From the NCBI GenBank assembly GCA_026002695.1, contig BOCB01000073.1:1-5946 (forward strand): a DNA stretch of 5,946 bases. The letters run 5' to 3'. Source of the stretch: Synergistales bacterium. GTDB lineage: Bacteria > Synergistota > Synergistia > Synergistales > Synergistaceae. Both the position numbers and the translations under genes were made by a program. The notes under the pieces were generated by a model. The model was not told where the DNA came from and ran no database searches. It saw only the letters and a program-made list of their open reading frames with translations. Shown here one piece after another: positions 1-5,946 of the stretch; position 1 is the first letter of the stretch, and each line of letters opens with the position of its first letter.

Positions 1-421
1 CGAGAAATTTATAAATGGCGGCCGTCGCCGCGCGGAGCGCTTCATCTTTTGGATAACCGTAAATCCCGCTTGAAATCAATGGGAAGGCAATGCTCTTGCA
101 GCCCTTCTCCGCGGCGAGTTTGAGCGAGTTGGCATAGCACGAAAGCAGCAGCGCTTCCTCGCCGTGTTTGCCGTCTTTGTAGACCGGCCCTGCGGTGTGT
201 ATGATGAACTTCGCGGGCAGAGCGAAGCCCGGTGTGATTACGGCCTCTCCGGTTTTGATAGGTTGCAGCGCGTCGCAGGCCGCTTGCAGTTCACGCGCTC
301 CGGCGGCGTTGAATATGCTCCCGCATACGCCGCCGCCCATTCGGAGCGCCATGTTAGCGGCGTTGACAACAGCGTCAACTTTCATTTTCGTGATGTCGTT
401 GCGAACAATAGTAAAGGGCAT
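1..421 (-). CDS. Macro-domain protein (ADP-ribose binding / de-ADP-ribosylation family), 3' end cut by the window edge
   Basis: The first 140 residues are visible; the gene continues beyond the left edge. Seen: an N-terminal RNDIT motif (7-11), NAAN at 20-23, a glycine loop GGGV at 29-32, GEAVITPGF at 58-66, HTAGPVY at 75-81 and the signature ISSGIYGYP at 116-124. Together these are diagnostic of a macro domain, which binds ADP-ribose and in many members removes it from proteins, nucleic acids or O-acetyl-ADP-ribose. Compared with E. coli YmdB (from memory), the residue after GGGV, a catalytic Asp in MacroD-type enzymes, is Cys33 here; the Asn is kept as Asn23. Activity is therefore uncertain. 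The protein is soluble with no signal peptide. The start is fixed by an excellent ribosome site, AGGTGATCC, three bases before ATG. The gene lies 25 nt downstream of the kinase in the same direction and is probably co-transcribed. The family call is firm; the substrate is unknown. Confidence 0.93.
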   Translation of the reverse strand, partial: MPFTIVRNDITKMKVDAVVNAANMALRMGGGVCGSIFNAAGARELQAACDALQPIKTGEAVITPGFALPAKFIIHTAGPVYKDGKHGEEALLLSCYANSLKLAAEKGCKSIAFPLISSGIYGYPKDEALRAATAAIYKFL

Positions 422-425
422 AGGA

Positions 426-442
426 TCACCTCATATAGGTGA
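426..442 (-). promoter_or_regulatory. Hairpin covering the ribosome binding site of the macro-domain gene
   Basis: On the transcribed strand, TCACCT pairs perfectly with AGGTGA (6 bp, 5-nt loop ATATG). The second arm is the Shine-Dalgarno sequence of the gene starting at 421 (AGGTGATCC complements the 16S 3' end). The kinase stop codon (449-447) sits only four bases before the hairpin, so ribosomes finishing the kinase should open it. This would couple macro-domain translation to kinase translation. The pairing is seen; the coupling is inferred. Confidence 0.55.
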
Positions 443-446
443 GCGA

Positions 447-3164
447 TTATTTGACGCTTACAAATCTTTGAAGTTCCGCGATGATTTTATCGCATTGGGC
501 GTAGATTTCAACGTAATCGAACGAGTCCGCCAATTCGCTTAACCCCGCTATCCGGGCGTCTATATCCTCACTGAAAGTTACACGGCGCAATTTGTCCAAA
601 AAAATGTCGGCCGTGTCCGCGTCGCAGATTTCACACGCCTTTTCCAGTAACTCGAGTTCTTTAATCAGGGATCCCGCGTCAATTTCACATTTTTCGGTTT
701 GATTGACGGAGTCCTCCATCAAGGCGGTGCGCAAAAGAGAGGCGCGGAATTTTTCCATTTGAGCGAGGAAACTTACCGTTTCGTTCCTGCATTTCTCTAT
801 GTCCAGATTCGCGGAAGCCTTTTCGAGGCTCAGCGCCCGGTCGGATATGGATTGCTGCCCCATGCTTGCGAAGGTGCTTTTCAGCGAATGTAACCTGATG
901 GAGTAGTCCTTCCAATTTTCCGCGTCCATGAAAGAGTTGACAGCGCTGATATCCCTGTCAAGACATTTGCAAAATTGCCGCAGGATATCGATATAGACGT
1001 CTTTTCCGCCTGAGCGGGCAAGTCCCGTGCTCACGCTCAGGCCTTCAATTTCGGCGAGCTCGGCAAGCAGAGTTTTTGTTCGCGCGTCATCTTCGGCCTC
1101 CGGCGTGTCGGCGGCGGAATCCGCGTCGGGCAGCAGTTTCTCCCGCGGCAGCCATTTGATAAGAGCTTTGTTTAATTCAACGGGTTCAATGGGTTTCGAT
1201 ATGAAATCATTCATACCGGCTTCAATAAACAGCTCCCGCGCGCCCGAAACAGCGTTTGCGGAGAGCGCGATAATAGGCAGCTTCTCGTAGGATTCCCCGG
1301 GAAGCGAGCGGATTAGAGCCGTAGCTTCAACCCCATCCATACCCGGCATCATGTGATCCATGAAAACAAGGTCGTACTGATATTTACGCGCTTTCTCAAT
1401 CGCGTCGGCGCCGCTTTCCGCGGTATCAGCCTTTATGCCGTGTCTGAGCAAAAAGCCCAGCGCCACGCTGAGATTGACGGAATTGTCGTCAACGACCAGC
1501 ACTTTGGCGTCCGCGAACATCGCCGCGCGCTTCATATTGTCCGGCTGCGCCACTTGCGCAGGGTCTCCCGGAACCAGAGGCAGCAGAATCGTAAATGTTG
1601 ACCCCTCGCCATACTCGCTCTCTAACGCGATCTCTCCGCCCATCATATCCACGAGCTGCTTTGTGATGGACAGGCCAAGCCCCGTGCCTATTATCCCGAT
1701 GTTTTTTTCTTTGTCGGCCTGCTCGAAAGCTCCGAACAACCTTGAGAAATCCTCTTTTCTGATGCCGACGCCCGTGTCCCTGACACAGACGGAGAGGTAG
1801 CAGAGACCGCCCTTTTCCGTCTTGGACAAAGTCAGATCGACGTAACCCTCACGGGTATACTTTACGGCGTTGTTCAGGATATTGGTGATAATCTGGCGCA
1901 CACGGACGGGATCGCCAAACAGCGCGGCCGGAATATCATCGGCTATACGGCGCCGAAATTCCAGCGACTTGCCCGCCATAGTGAGGCGCGTTAAGGAGCA
2001 GACGTTGTCATAGAGCGCGAATATATCGTAATTCGTGGGTAAGATATCCATTTTTCCGGCTTCGATTTTAGAGAAGTCCAGAATGTCGTTTATAATTTGC
2101 AGCAGCGAGTGCGACATTTTTCTTATATCAGAGAAATAACGCCGCTGCACCTCGTCGAGGTTGTCGGTGCGCATCAGTTCGCTCATACCGATAATAGCGT
2201 TCATCGGTGTGCGGATTTCATGACTCATGGAAGCGAGGAAGCGGCTCTTCGCCTCAGACGCGGCCAACGCGCTCGTGGTCTCTATTTCCATATCTCTGGC
2301 GCGTTTGTCCGCCTCACGCACTTGACGCTCATTTTTTTTCGCTTCGCGAAGGTCCCTGCCGTATGCCGCGATACCGTAGCCGTCCTTCCACGGGACGCGC
2401 ACCAATGTTACTTCCATCGGCAGTTCCTCTCCGGTTTTAGTCAGGTGCATCCATTCAAAGCGCTCATAGCCGGTTGAGAGCGCGTTGCTCTCATGCGCCG
2501 TCGAACTCTCGTCGCTCGAAGAACCGTCGGGCTGAAATTCCGGGCTCAGATCGCCCAAGTGTGAAGCGTATTCCGATTTTTTTGTAAAGCCGAACATCTT
2601 GAGAGTTTCTTGATTGCAATCTATTAACATGCCGTTATTATCCAAAAGGGAGCAGGCAAGGGGCGTGGCGTCCAGCATAAGGAGTGTGCGGCCTTCCTCC
2701 TCCTCGTTGCGCAGGTCGGTGGCGTCATGGTACATGGCCAAAACGCCGTCGAGGCTGCCGGCCTCGTCCAACATCGGAACGGTCTGCACCTGATACAAAT
2801 GAGGAGTTTTATGCGCAGGAAATTTAATCTGAAGGCTCCTGAAAATGGGCCGGATGTTCTCCTTAATGTGCCTGAAACGCGACTCGCCTGTTTCGACAAA
2901 TTCCTCGTCGCCGAGTATCCGGTACAGTTCCCGCAGCGGCCGTCCGCTGATTTGCGCGAAATCAGCAATGCCGGCAAGCTTGAGCAGCGCTGAGGAGCAA
3001 AACGCGACGTTTCCGTCGCGATTCAGCATCAGAATCACATCGGGGCAGTTTTCCAGTAAAAGGTTCAAATACTTTTCGCTCCGCATAAGCAGGCGAATGT
3101 AGGCTTCATCAAAAACGCGCGCCTCGCCGCCGCTCGGCAGGGACGAACCCCATGCCCGCGTCAT
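447..3164 (-). CDS. Cytoplasmic hybrid sensor histidine kinase (PAS-PAS-HisKA-HATPase-REC-HPt)
   Basis: A 905-residue multi-domain kinase for a multistep phosphorelay. Domains: PAS 1 about 31-150, PAS 2 about 160-273, a coiled linker about 274-305, then HisKA with the H-box SHEIRTP (phospho-acceptor His315). The HATPase domain has an N-box around NNAVKY (431-436), G1 DTGVGI (463-468) and G2 GTGLGLSI (493-500). A receiver at about 553-672 has Asp559/Asp560, phospho-acceptor Asp603, Ser635 and Lys657. An HPt domain at about 700-815 carries LHSLKSTF with His759. A helical tail (about 825-905) resembles an extra HPt-like bundle but has no His-x-Leu-Lys motif. No membrane segment or signal peptide is seen, so the signal is probably intracellular and read by the PAS domains; the ligand is unknown. 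The start ATG lies one base after the stop of the receiver gene (TGA-c-ATG) behind only a weak ribosome site (GTGAG), which suggests translational coupling. Met27 is a less likely alternative start. Confidence 0.95.
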   Translation of the reverse strand: MTRAWGSSLPSGGEARVFDEAYIRLLMRSEKYLNLLLENCPDVILMLNRDGNVAFCSSALLKLAGIADFAQISGRPLRELYRILGDEEFVETGESRFRHIKENIRPIFRSLQIKFPAHKTPHLYQVQTVPMLDEAGSLDGVLAMYHDATDLRNEEEEGRTLLMLDATPLACSLLDNNGMLIDCNQETLKMFGFTKKSEYASHLGDLSPEFQPDGSSSDESSTAHESNALSTGYERFEWMHLTKTGEELPMEVTLVRVPWKDGYGIAAYGRDLREAKKNERQVREADKRARDMEIETTSALAASEAKSRFLASMSHEIRTPMNAIIGMSELMRTDNLDEVQRRYFSDIRKMSHSLLQIINDILDFSKIEAGKMDILPTNYDIFALYDNVCSLTRLTMAGKSLEFRRRIADDIPAALFGDPVRVRQIITNILNNAVKYTREGYVDLTLSKTEKGGLCYLSVCVRDTGVGIRKEDFSRLFGAFEQADKEKNIGIIGTGLGLSITKQLVDMMGGEIALESEYGEGSTFTILLPLVPGDPAQVAQPDNMKRAAMFADAKVLVVDDNSVNLSVALGFLLRHGIKADTAESGADAIEKARKYQYDLVFMDHMMPGMDGVEATALIRSLPGESYEKLPIIALSANAVSGARELFIEAGMNDFISKPIEPVELNKALIKWLPREKLLPDADSAADTPEAEDDARTKTLLAELAEIEGLSVSTGLARSGGKDVYIDILRQFCKCLDRDISAVNSFMDAENWKDYSIRLHSLKSTFASMGQQSISDRALSLEKASANLDIEKCRNETVSFLAQMEKFRASLLRTALMEDSVNQTEKCEIDAGSLIKELELLEKACEICDADTADIFLDKLRRVTFSEDIDARIAGLSELADSFDYVEIYAQCDKIIAELQRFVSVK

Positions 3165-3165
3165 G

Positions 3166-3549
3166 TCAAATTCTCACTAAGTTAAGGGCGTTATATACCT
3201 TATCCCTGAGAACCTCCGTATCGAAGGGTTTTACAATATAATCCCTGGCGCCCATCATGGCGGCCTTGATGACGAAGTCCTCCGTCGCGTGGGACGTTAC
3301 GAAGATGACCGGTACTGTTTTCAATGTCGGATGCTTTTTCAGAAGCTCCATGAAATCGAACCCGGAGACCTCGGGCATTTCAATATCAAGCAGAATCAGG
3401 TCAATTTTTGTCTTTGCCATCGTTGACATTGCCGCGCTCACAGATGTGGCCGGATATACGAAGAACTCGTCGTGCAGCGCGCCGCGAATAATTTTAAGGA
3501 TAGCCGGAGTGTCGTCCACCGCTAAGATTGTTTTTCTCAAATGTGTCAT
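3166..3549 (-). CDS. Stand-alone response regulator receiver (CheY-like, no output domain)
   Basis: 127 residues forming a single receiver domain. The acidic pocket is Asp12/Asp13, the phospho-acceptor is Asp55 in LLDIEMP, the switch residue is Thr85 in FVTSH, and Lys107 lies in the YIVKPF motif; all key residues are present. The protein ends just after the last helix, so there is no DNA-binding or enzymatic output. It probably acts by protein contact or as a phosphate shuttle or sink. The partner is most likely the hybrid kinase encoded directly downstream, whose HPt His759 could phosphorylate Asp55. I chose the ATG at 3549 because it lies just before the conserved first strand (TILAVDD) and has GGAAGG 11 bases upstream. 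The open frame continues much further upstream, but only as an antiparallel-frame shadow inside the carrier gene, rich in Arg and His. The gene lies 62 nt after the carrier stop with no terminator between them. Confidence 0.95.
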   Translation of the reverse strand: MTHLRKTILAVDDTPAILKIIRGALHDEFFVYPATSVSAAMSTMAKTKIDLILLDIEMPEVSGFDFMELLKKHPTLKTVPVIFVTSHATEDFVIKAAMMGARDYIVKPFDTEVLRDKVYNALNLVRI

Positions 3550-3611
3550 GTCATAACCATCCTTCCGGACAACTATAATTGTTAGGAGCCTATAGGGCAG
3601 CGATAAAGATC

Positions 3612-5096
3612 CTATTCCATTATCGGAACGGCTTCGAGCGGCGTTTGATCCCGCCTGAGGGTGAAGCCTTTCCAGATTATGAGCGACGCGTATATGAGGG
3701 CGAACGCTATGCCGAACGCGTAGGCGATTTCGAGCGGCAGGCTGAGCCCTATGGATGCGTTGCAAATGAAGGAGAACGTGACGAACGCGTACCACGTGCC
3801 GGGTATAAGGGACATGAGCGGCGCGATCTTGTGTCCCTTGCCTATGAGGTAGATGGTTATTATCGCGAACGCGAATATCGCGATGGTCTGGTTGCTCCAC
3901 GCGAAGTATCTCCACAGGGCGTTGAAGCCTCCGTAGGACATCTTCGCCCAGACGAGTATCGCGGCGACGAACAGGAAGATAGGAATCGATATGGCGAGGC
4001 GGTGTTTGATCGGCTTCTGGTCGAGGCCGATGTAATCGGCTGCCATGAGGCGGAGCGAGCGCAGCGCCGTGTCGCCTGACGTGACGGGCAGAACTATTAC
4101 GCCGAGTATGGCGATCAGTCCGGCTGTGTTCCCCAACATATGGTTGGCTACCGCGCCGATTACTACGGCCGGATTCTTGAAGAGCATTTCCTCGCTCACA
4201 ACTCCGGCGGAGACCGCGCCTATCGCGCCGGCGGCCCATATCATCGCGATGAAGCCCTCAATTGTCATCATGTTATAGAACGTCATGCGTCCGCATTTTT
4301 CGCTCGTCATCGAGCGCGAGATTATGGCGGTCTGCGTGGAGTGGAAGCCTGAGACGATGCCGCACGCGACGGTTATGAAGAACATCGGTATGAGCTTCTG
4401 CCCGAACGGGTGAGTTTGGTTTATGGTCTCGGCGCTGAGTTCGGGGAGCTGATAACCGCCTGTGAACAATCCTCCGAGCACGCCCGCCGTCGAAAAGAGC
4501 AATACCGCGCCGAATAACGGGTATACCGCGCCGATTAGTTTGTCGATCGGAAATACGGTCGCCATGATGTAGTACACGAAGATGGCGGAGTATATCACCC
4601 ACGTCGACGCGGCCGAGGACGCTCCCGAAAAGCCGAATATATGCGTGGACGCGATGTCGCCGGGCGTGTAGATGAACACAACGCCGAGGAGCAGCATAAG
4701 AATGCAAAGGAAGATGTTGTATATCTGATAGACCGCGCCATTCGTGTACTTCCGAATGAGAGCGGGCATCTGCATCCCTTCATTCCTTATGGCGAGCATC
4801 CCCGAAAAATAGTCATGCGCGGCGCCGCCGAGGACGTTGCCTACCGGAATGAGTATAAACGCGATCGGCCCGAACAGTATGCCCTGAACGGGGCCGAGAA
4901 TGGGACCCGTGCCGGCGATGTTTAGCAGATTTATAAGACTGTTCCTCCATGTCTTCATAGGCACGTAGTCGACGCCGTCCGTCCTGGTGTACGCGGGAGC
5001 TTTGCGGTTGTCGGGCTTCATGACGTTTTCGCAGACTCTGCCGTATACCATACCGCCGGCAATCAATAACGCGAGACCAATTAAAAAAGTAGTCAT
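3612..5096 (-). CDS. cstA: CstA-family carbon starvation protein (peptide/pyruvate carrier), short form
   Basis: 494 residues with many hydrophobic membrane segments (for example 2-19, 66-92, 125-145, 165-182, 187-211, 235-252, 280-302, 322-340, 366-384, 402-419, 430-446 and 455-476). Family motifs: AGTGPILGPVQG (61-72), GGAAHDYFSGM (90-100), SGFHSTQTAIISRSMTSEK (249-267), LPVTSGDTALRSLR (336-349) and RYFAWSNQTIA (397-407). Known members such as E. coli CstA and BtsT, about 700 residues long, import peptides or pyruvate across the inner membrane. This is the shorter form, common in anaerobes, lacking the extra C-terminal part, so the substrate should not be assumed. The start ATG has AAGGGAG ten bases upstream. 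It is the first gene of the minus-strand cluster, behind a promoter at 5149-5178. In E. coli, relatives are controlled by two-component systems (BtsSR, YpdAB), which makes the kinase and receiver next door notable, although those systems use LytTR regulators and none is seen here. Confidence 0.94.
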   Translation of the reverse strand: MTTFLIGLALLIAGGMVYGRVCENVMKPDNRKAPAYTRTDGVDYVPMKTWRNSLINLLNIAGTGPILGPVQGILFGPIAFILIPVGNVLGGAAHDYFSGMLAIRNEGMQMPALIRKYTNGAVYQIYNIFLCILMLLLGVVFIYTPGDIASTHIFGFSGASSAASTWVIYSAIFVYYIMATVFPIDKLIGAVYPLFGAVLLFSTAGVLGGLFTGGYQLPELSAETINQTHPFGQKLIPMFFITVACGIVSGFHSTQTAIISRSMTSEKCGRMTFYNMMTIEGFIAMIWAAGAIGAVSAGVVSEEMLFKNPAVVIGAVANHMLGNTAGLIAILGVIVLPVTSGDTALRSLRLMAADYIGLDQKPIKHRLAISIPIFLFVAAILVWAKMSYGGFNALWRYFAWSNQTIAIFAFAIITIYLIGKGHKIAPLMSLIPGTWYAFVTFSFICNASIGLSLPLEIAYAFGIAFALIYASLIIWKGFTLRRDQTPLEAVPIME

Positions 5097-5148
5097 AAAA
5101 TACTTTCTCCCTTATATATTTTAGAAACTATGTATGAATCATTACAGA

Positions 5149-5178
5149 ATAGTACACCTCATATGCAGTGATAGTCAA
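5149..5178 (-). promoter_or_regulatory. Sigma-A/70-like promoter of the carrier operon
   Basis: Read on the minus strand: -35 TTGACT (5178-5173), an 18-base spacer, then -10 TACTAT (5154-5149). They match consensus at five of six and four of six positions. Transcription would start near 5142, giving a leader of about 45 bases before the carrier ATG with AAGGGAG at 5113-5107. This is the only good promoter seen for the four-gene cluster. Confidence 0.5.
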
Positions 5179-5186
5179 GCAAGTAT

Positions 5187-5212
5187 GCGCGGTGATTTTG
5201 CGCGGTTATTTT
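5187..5212. repeat. Tandem 13-bp direct repeat upstream of the carrier promoter
   Basis: GCGCGGTGATTTT (5187-5199) is followed directly by GCGCGGTTATTTT (5200-5212), with one mismatch. The pair is bracketed by two copies of TAGTCAA (5172-5178 and 5212-5218), 40 bp apart; the first overlaps the -35 element of the carrier promoter. The placement just upstream of -35 suits an activator or repressor binding as a tandem dimer. The repeats are seen; the operator role is inferred. Confidence 0.45.
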
Positions 5213-5251
5213 AGTCAAATCAATGAGCTTCAGCGAGGGCGGCAGAAAATA

Positions 5252-5280
5252 TTGACGGAGACCGAGGATTACGATATAGT
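5252..5280 (+). promoter_or_regulatory. Plus-strand sigma-A/70-like promoter
   Basis: TTGACG (5252-5257), a 17-base spacer and TATAGT (5275-5280) each match consensus at five of six positions with ideal spacing. Transcription would start near 5287 and run divergently from the carrier operon, through a hairpin and into the small ORFs with the tetranucleotide repeat. It would give a leader of about 135 bases. Confidence 0.55.
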
Positions 5281-5316
5281 ATAAACGCTTCGTAGTTGAG
5301 CTAATACGACCACGGA

Positions 5317-5340
5317 ACAGGCGTTCGGATATGCGCCTGT
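5317..5340 (+). repeat. Inverted repeat / hairpin in the plus-strand leader
   Basis: ACAGGCG (5317-5323) and CGCCTGT (5334-5340) form a perfect 7-bp stem around a 10-base loop. An A-rich run follows on the plus strand, so neither strand has the downstream T-tract of an intrinsic terminator. It could be a protein-binding site or a leader RNA structure. Confidence 0.5.
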
Positions 5341-5379
5341 AAAAAATAAAGTGCGAGTCCGCAAAATTTTGAGCGGCAA

Positions 5380-5388
5380 TGATATAAT
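5380..5388 (+). promoter_or_regulatory. Extended -10 promoter ahead of the repeat-bearing ORF
   Basis: TGATATAAT is a consensus -10 (TATAAT, 5383-5388) with the TGn extension. No good -35 is present at the proper distance, which extended -10 promoters tolerate. Transcription near 5395 would leave about 29 bases before the ATG at 5424, including GGGGAGG at 5405-5411. Confidence 0.5.
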
Positions 5389-5423
5389 CAACATATAAAA
5401 ACGCGGGGAGGTTTGCGATAAAT

Positions 5424-5618
<195 letters not shown>

Positions 5619-5664
5619 TCGTACAAACCTCCATTATGTCAAACCAAGTATTCGCTGGGAGATG

Positions 5665-5721
5665 GAGCTTGAGCGAAGATTGGCTTCTGAATTATTTTGA
5701 GTTTCCCCATTTTTCAAGCTC
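5665..5721. repeat. Inverted repeat across the convergent gene ends
   Basis: GAGCTTGA (5665-5672) and TCAAGCTC (5714-5721) are perfect complements separated by 41 bases. The interval contains the stop of the small plus-strand ORF (5698-5700) and a short GAAG/CTTC inner stem followed by a T-rich stretch. It might slow polymerase between convergent genes, but it is not a standard intrinsic terminator. Confidence 0.3.
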
Positions 5722-5946
5722 ACCTCCAAAGGCAACGCTGATTTGAGCGCGGCGGTCTGTCAAAAAATGATGACATTCCGGTGTACAATTTGCCAAATAT
5801 TTCAGCCAAGCCGGCGGCAATTGCGTAAAATGTGAATTTTGACAAGCCGTACAAACGTTTGGAGACTTCAATAATTTGGAGAACCTCAAGGCTCTCGTCT
5901 ATTTTTTCGCTCAGAGCTCCGATGTATCCGATGGTGACGGATAGCA
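5720..5946 (-). CDS. C-terminal end of an unrecognised protein, cut by the window edge
   Basis: A frame open from the right edge reads 74 residues to TGA 5722-5720. The first 60 or so look like real protein: a helical, amphipathic stretch with SEKIDESLEVLQIIEVSKRL followed by a more hydrophobic part (FTFYAIAAGLAEIF), with G-rich first codon positions. The last 12-13 residues (DRPPRSNQRCLWR) have the Arg/Pro/Cys/Trp composition of an out-of-frame read. The change occurs at a T6 run (A6 on the plus strand, 5762-5767). Beyond it the neighbouring minus frame reads TDRRAQISVAFGG and on to TAA at 5694-5692, which looks more natural. The gene may therefore end at 5692 with a one-base slip. Function is unknown and the start lies outside the window. 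Confidence 0.55.
   Translation of the reverse strand, partial: LSVTIGYIGALSEKIDESLEVLQIIEVSKRLYGLSKFTFYAIAAGLAEIFGKLYTGMSSFFDRPPRSNQRCLWR

Larger units (their letters stand above)
5097..5423. other. Divergent intergenic control region
   Basis: There is no convincing gene in these 327 bases. The region holds the carrier promoter and ribosome site on the minus strand, a tandem 13-bp repeat with flanking TAGTCAA copies, two promoter candidates on the plus strand and a 7-bp hairpin. A 94-codon minus-strand frame (5443-5159) crosses all of these signals and is probably chance. Confidence 0.6.

Noticed and set aside
3550..3611. Separate promoter for the receiver gene in the 62-base gap
   Set aside because: A TATAGT-like -10 is present but no -35 or extended -10 accompanies it; read-through from the carrier is simpler.
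3579..4079. A 166-codon plus-strand frame opposite the carrier gene
   Set aside because: Its Arg/Glu/Tyr-rich composition is that of an antisense shadow of the well-supported cstA frame.
3550..4239. N-terminal extension of the receiver gene upstream of 3549
   Set aside because: The extension is an Arg/His-rich shadow of the carrier in another frame; the ATG at 3549 has a ribosome site and begins the conserved receiver fold.
5317..5340. Intrinsic terminator
   Set aside because: The stem has only 7 bp and lacks a T-run after it on either strand.
5630..5708. A 23-codon minus-strand frame starting ATGGGG behind GGAGGTGAG
   Set aside because: It is very short; the purine-rich site lies within the probable coding sequence of the right-edge gene, and nothing else supports it.
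5692..5724. MazE/AbrB-type antitoxin signature (KWGNS) on the minus strand
   Set aside because: In MazE this motif is N-terminal and followed by the DNA-binding fold; here a stop follows two codons later, so the resemblance is a short coincidence.

Overview
This window comes from a bacterium, probably an anaerobe of the Synergistota or Clostridia type. That is inferred only from the flavour of the proteins: a short CstA-family carrier, a soluble PAS hybrid kinase of the kind common in those groups, and a macro-domain protein beginning with an 'RNDI' motif. No rRNA or other phylogenetic marker is present, so the assignment is weak.

Layout. Bases 1-5096 hold four genes in a row on the minus strand, read from right to left. 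They are a CstA-type membrane carrier (5096-3612), a stand-alone receiver protein (3549-3166), a large cytoplasmic hybrid histidine kinase with the order PAS-PAS-HisKA-HATPase-REC-HPt plus a helical tail (3164-447), and the start of a macro-domain protein that runs off the left edge (421-1). The gaps are 62, 1 and 25 nt and I see no terminator in them, so they probably form one operon driven by a sigma-A-like promoter at 5149-5178. The receiver has no output domain and the kinase has no membrane segment. The chain kinase His, internal receiver Asp, HPt His, free receiver Asp would make a complete phosphorelay whose final output is not in view. Beside a carrier of the pyruvate/peptide (CstA/BtsT) family, this suggests nutrient sensing, but that is inference from context.

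Bases 5097-5423 are a divergent control region. It holds the carrier promoter on the minus strand, a tandem 13-bp repeat flanked by two TAGTCAA copies, a good TTGACG-17-TATAGT promoter on the plus strand, a 7-bp hairpin, and an extended -10 (TGATATAAT) just ahead of a plus-strand open frame.

Bases 5424-5746 are the most unusual part. A short open frame carries a perfect (CAGA)14 tract 41 nt after its start, the architecture of a phase-variable contingency locus. Changing the number of units moves the stop of this leader relative to a second small ORF (5554-5700) that has a very strong ribosome binding site. One of the three phases ends exactly at an ATGA overlap with that start.

The right edge (5720-5946, minus strand) is the C-terminal end of an unrecognised protein. 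Its reading frame seems to break at an A6 homopolymer, after which the adjacent frame looks coding down to 5692.
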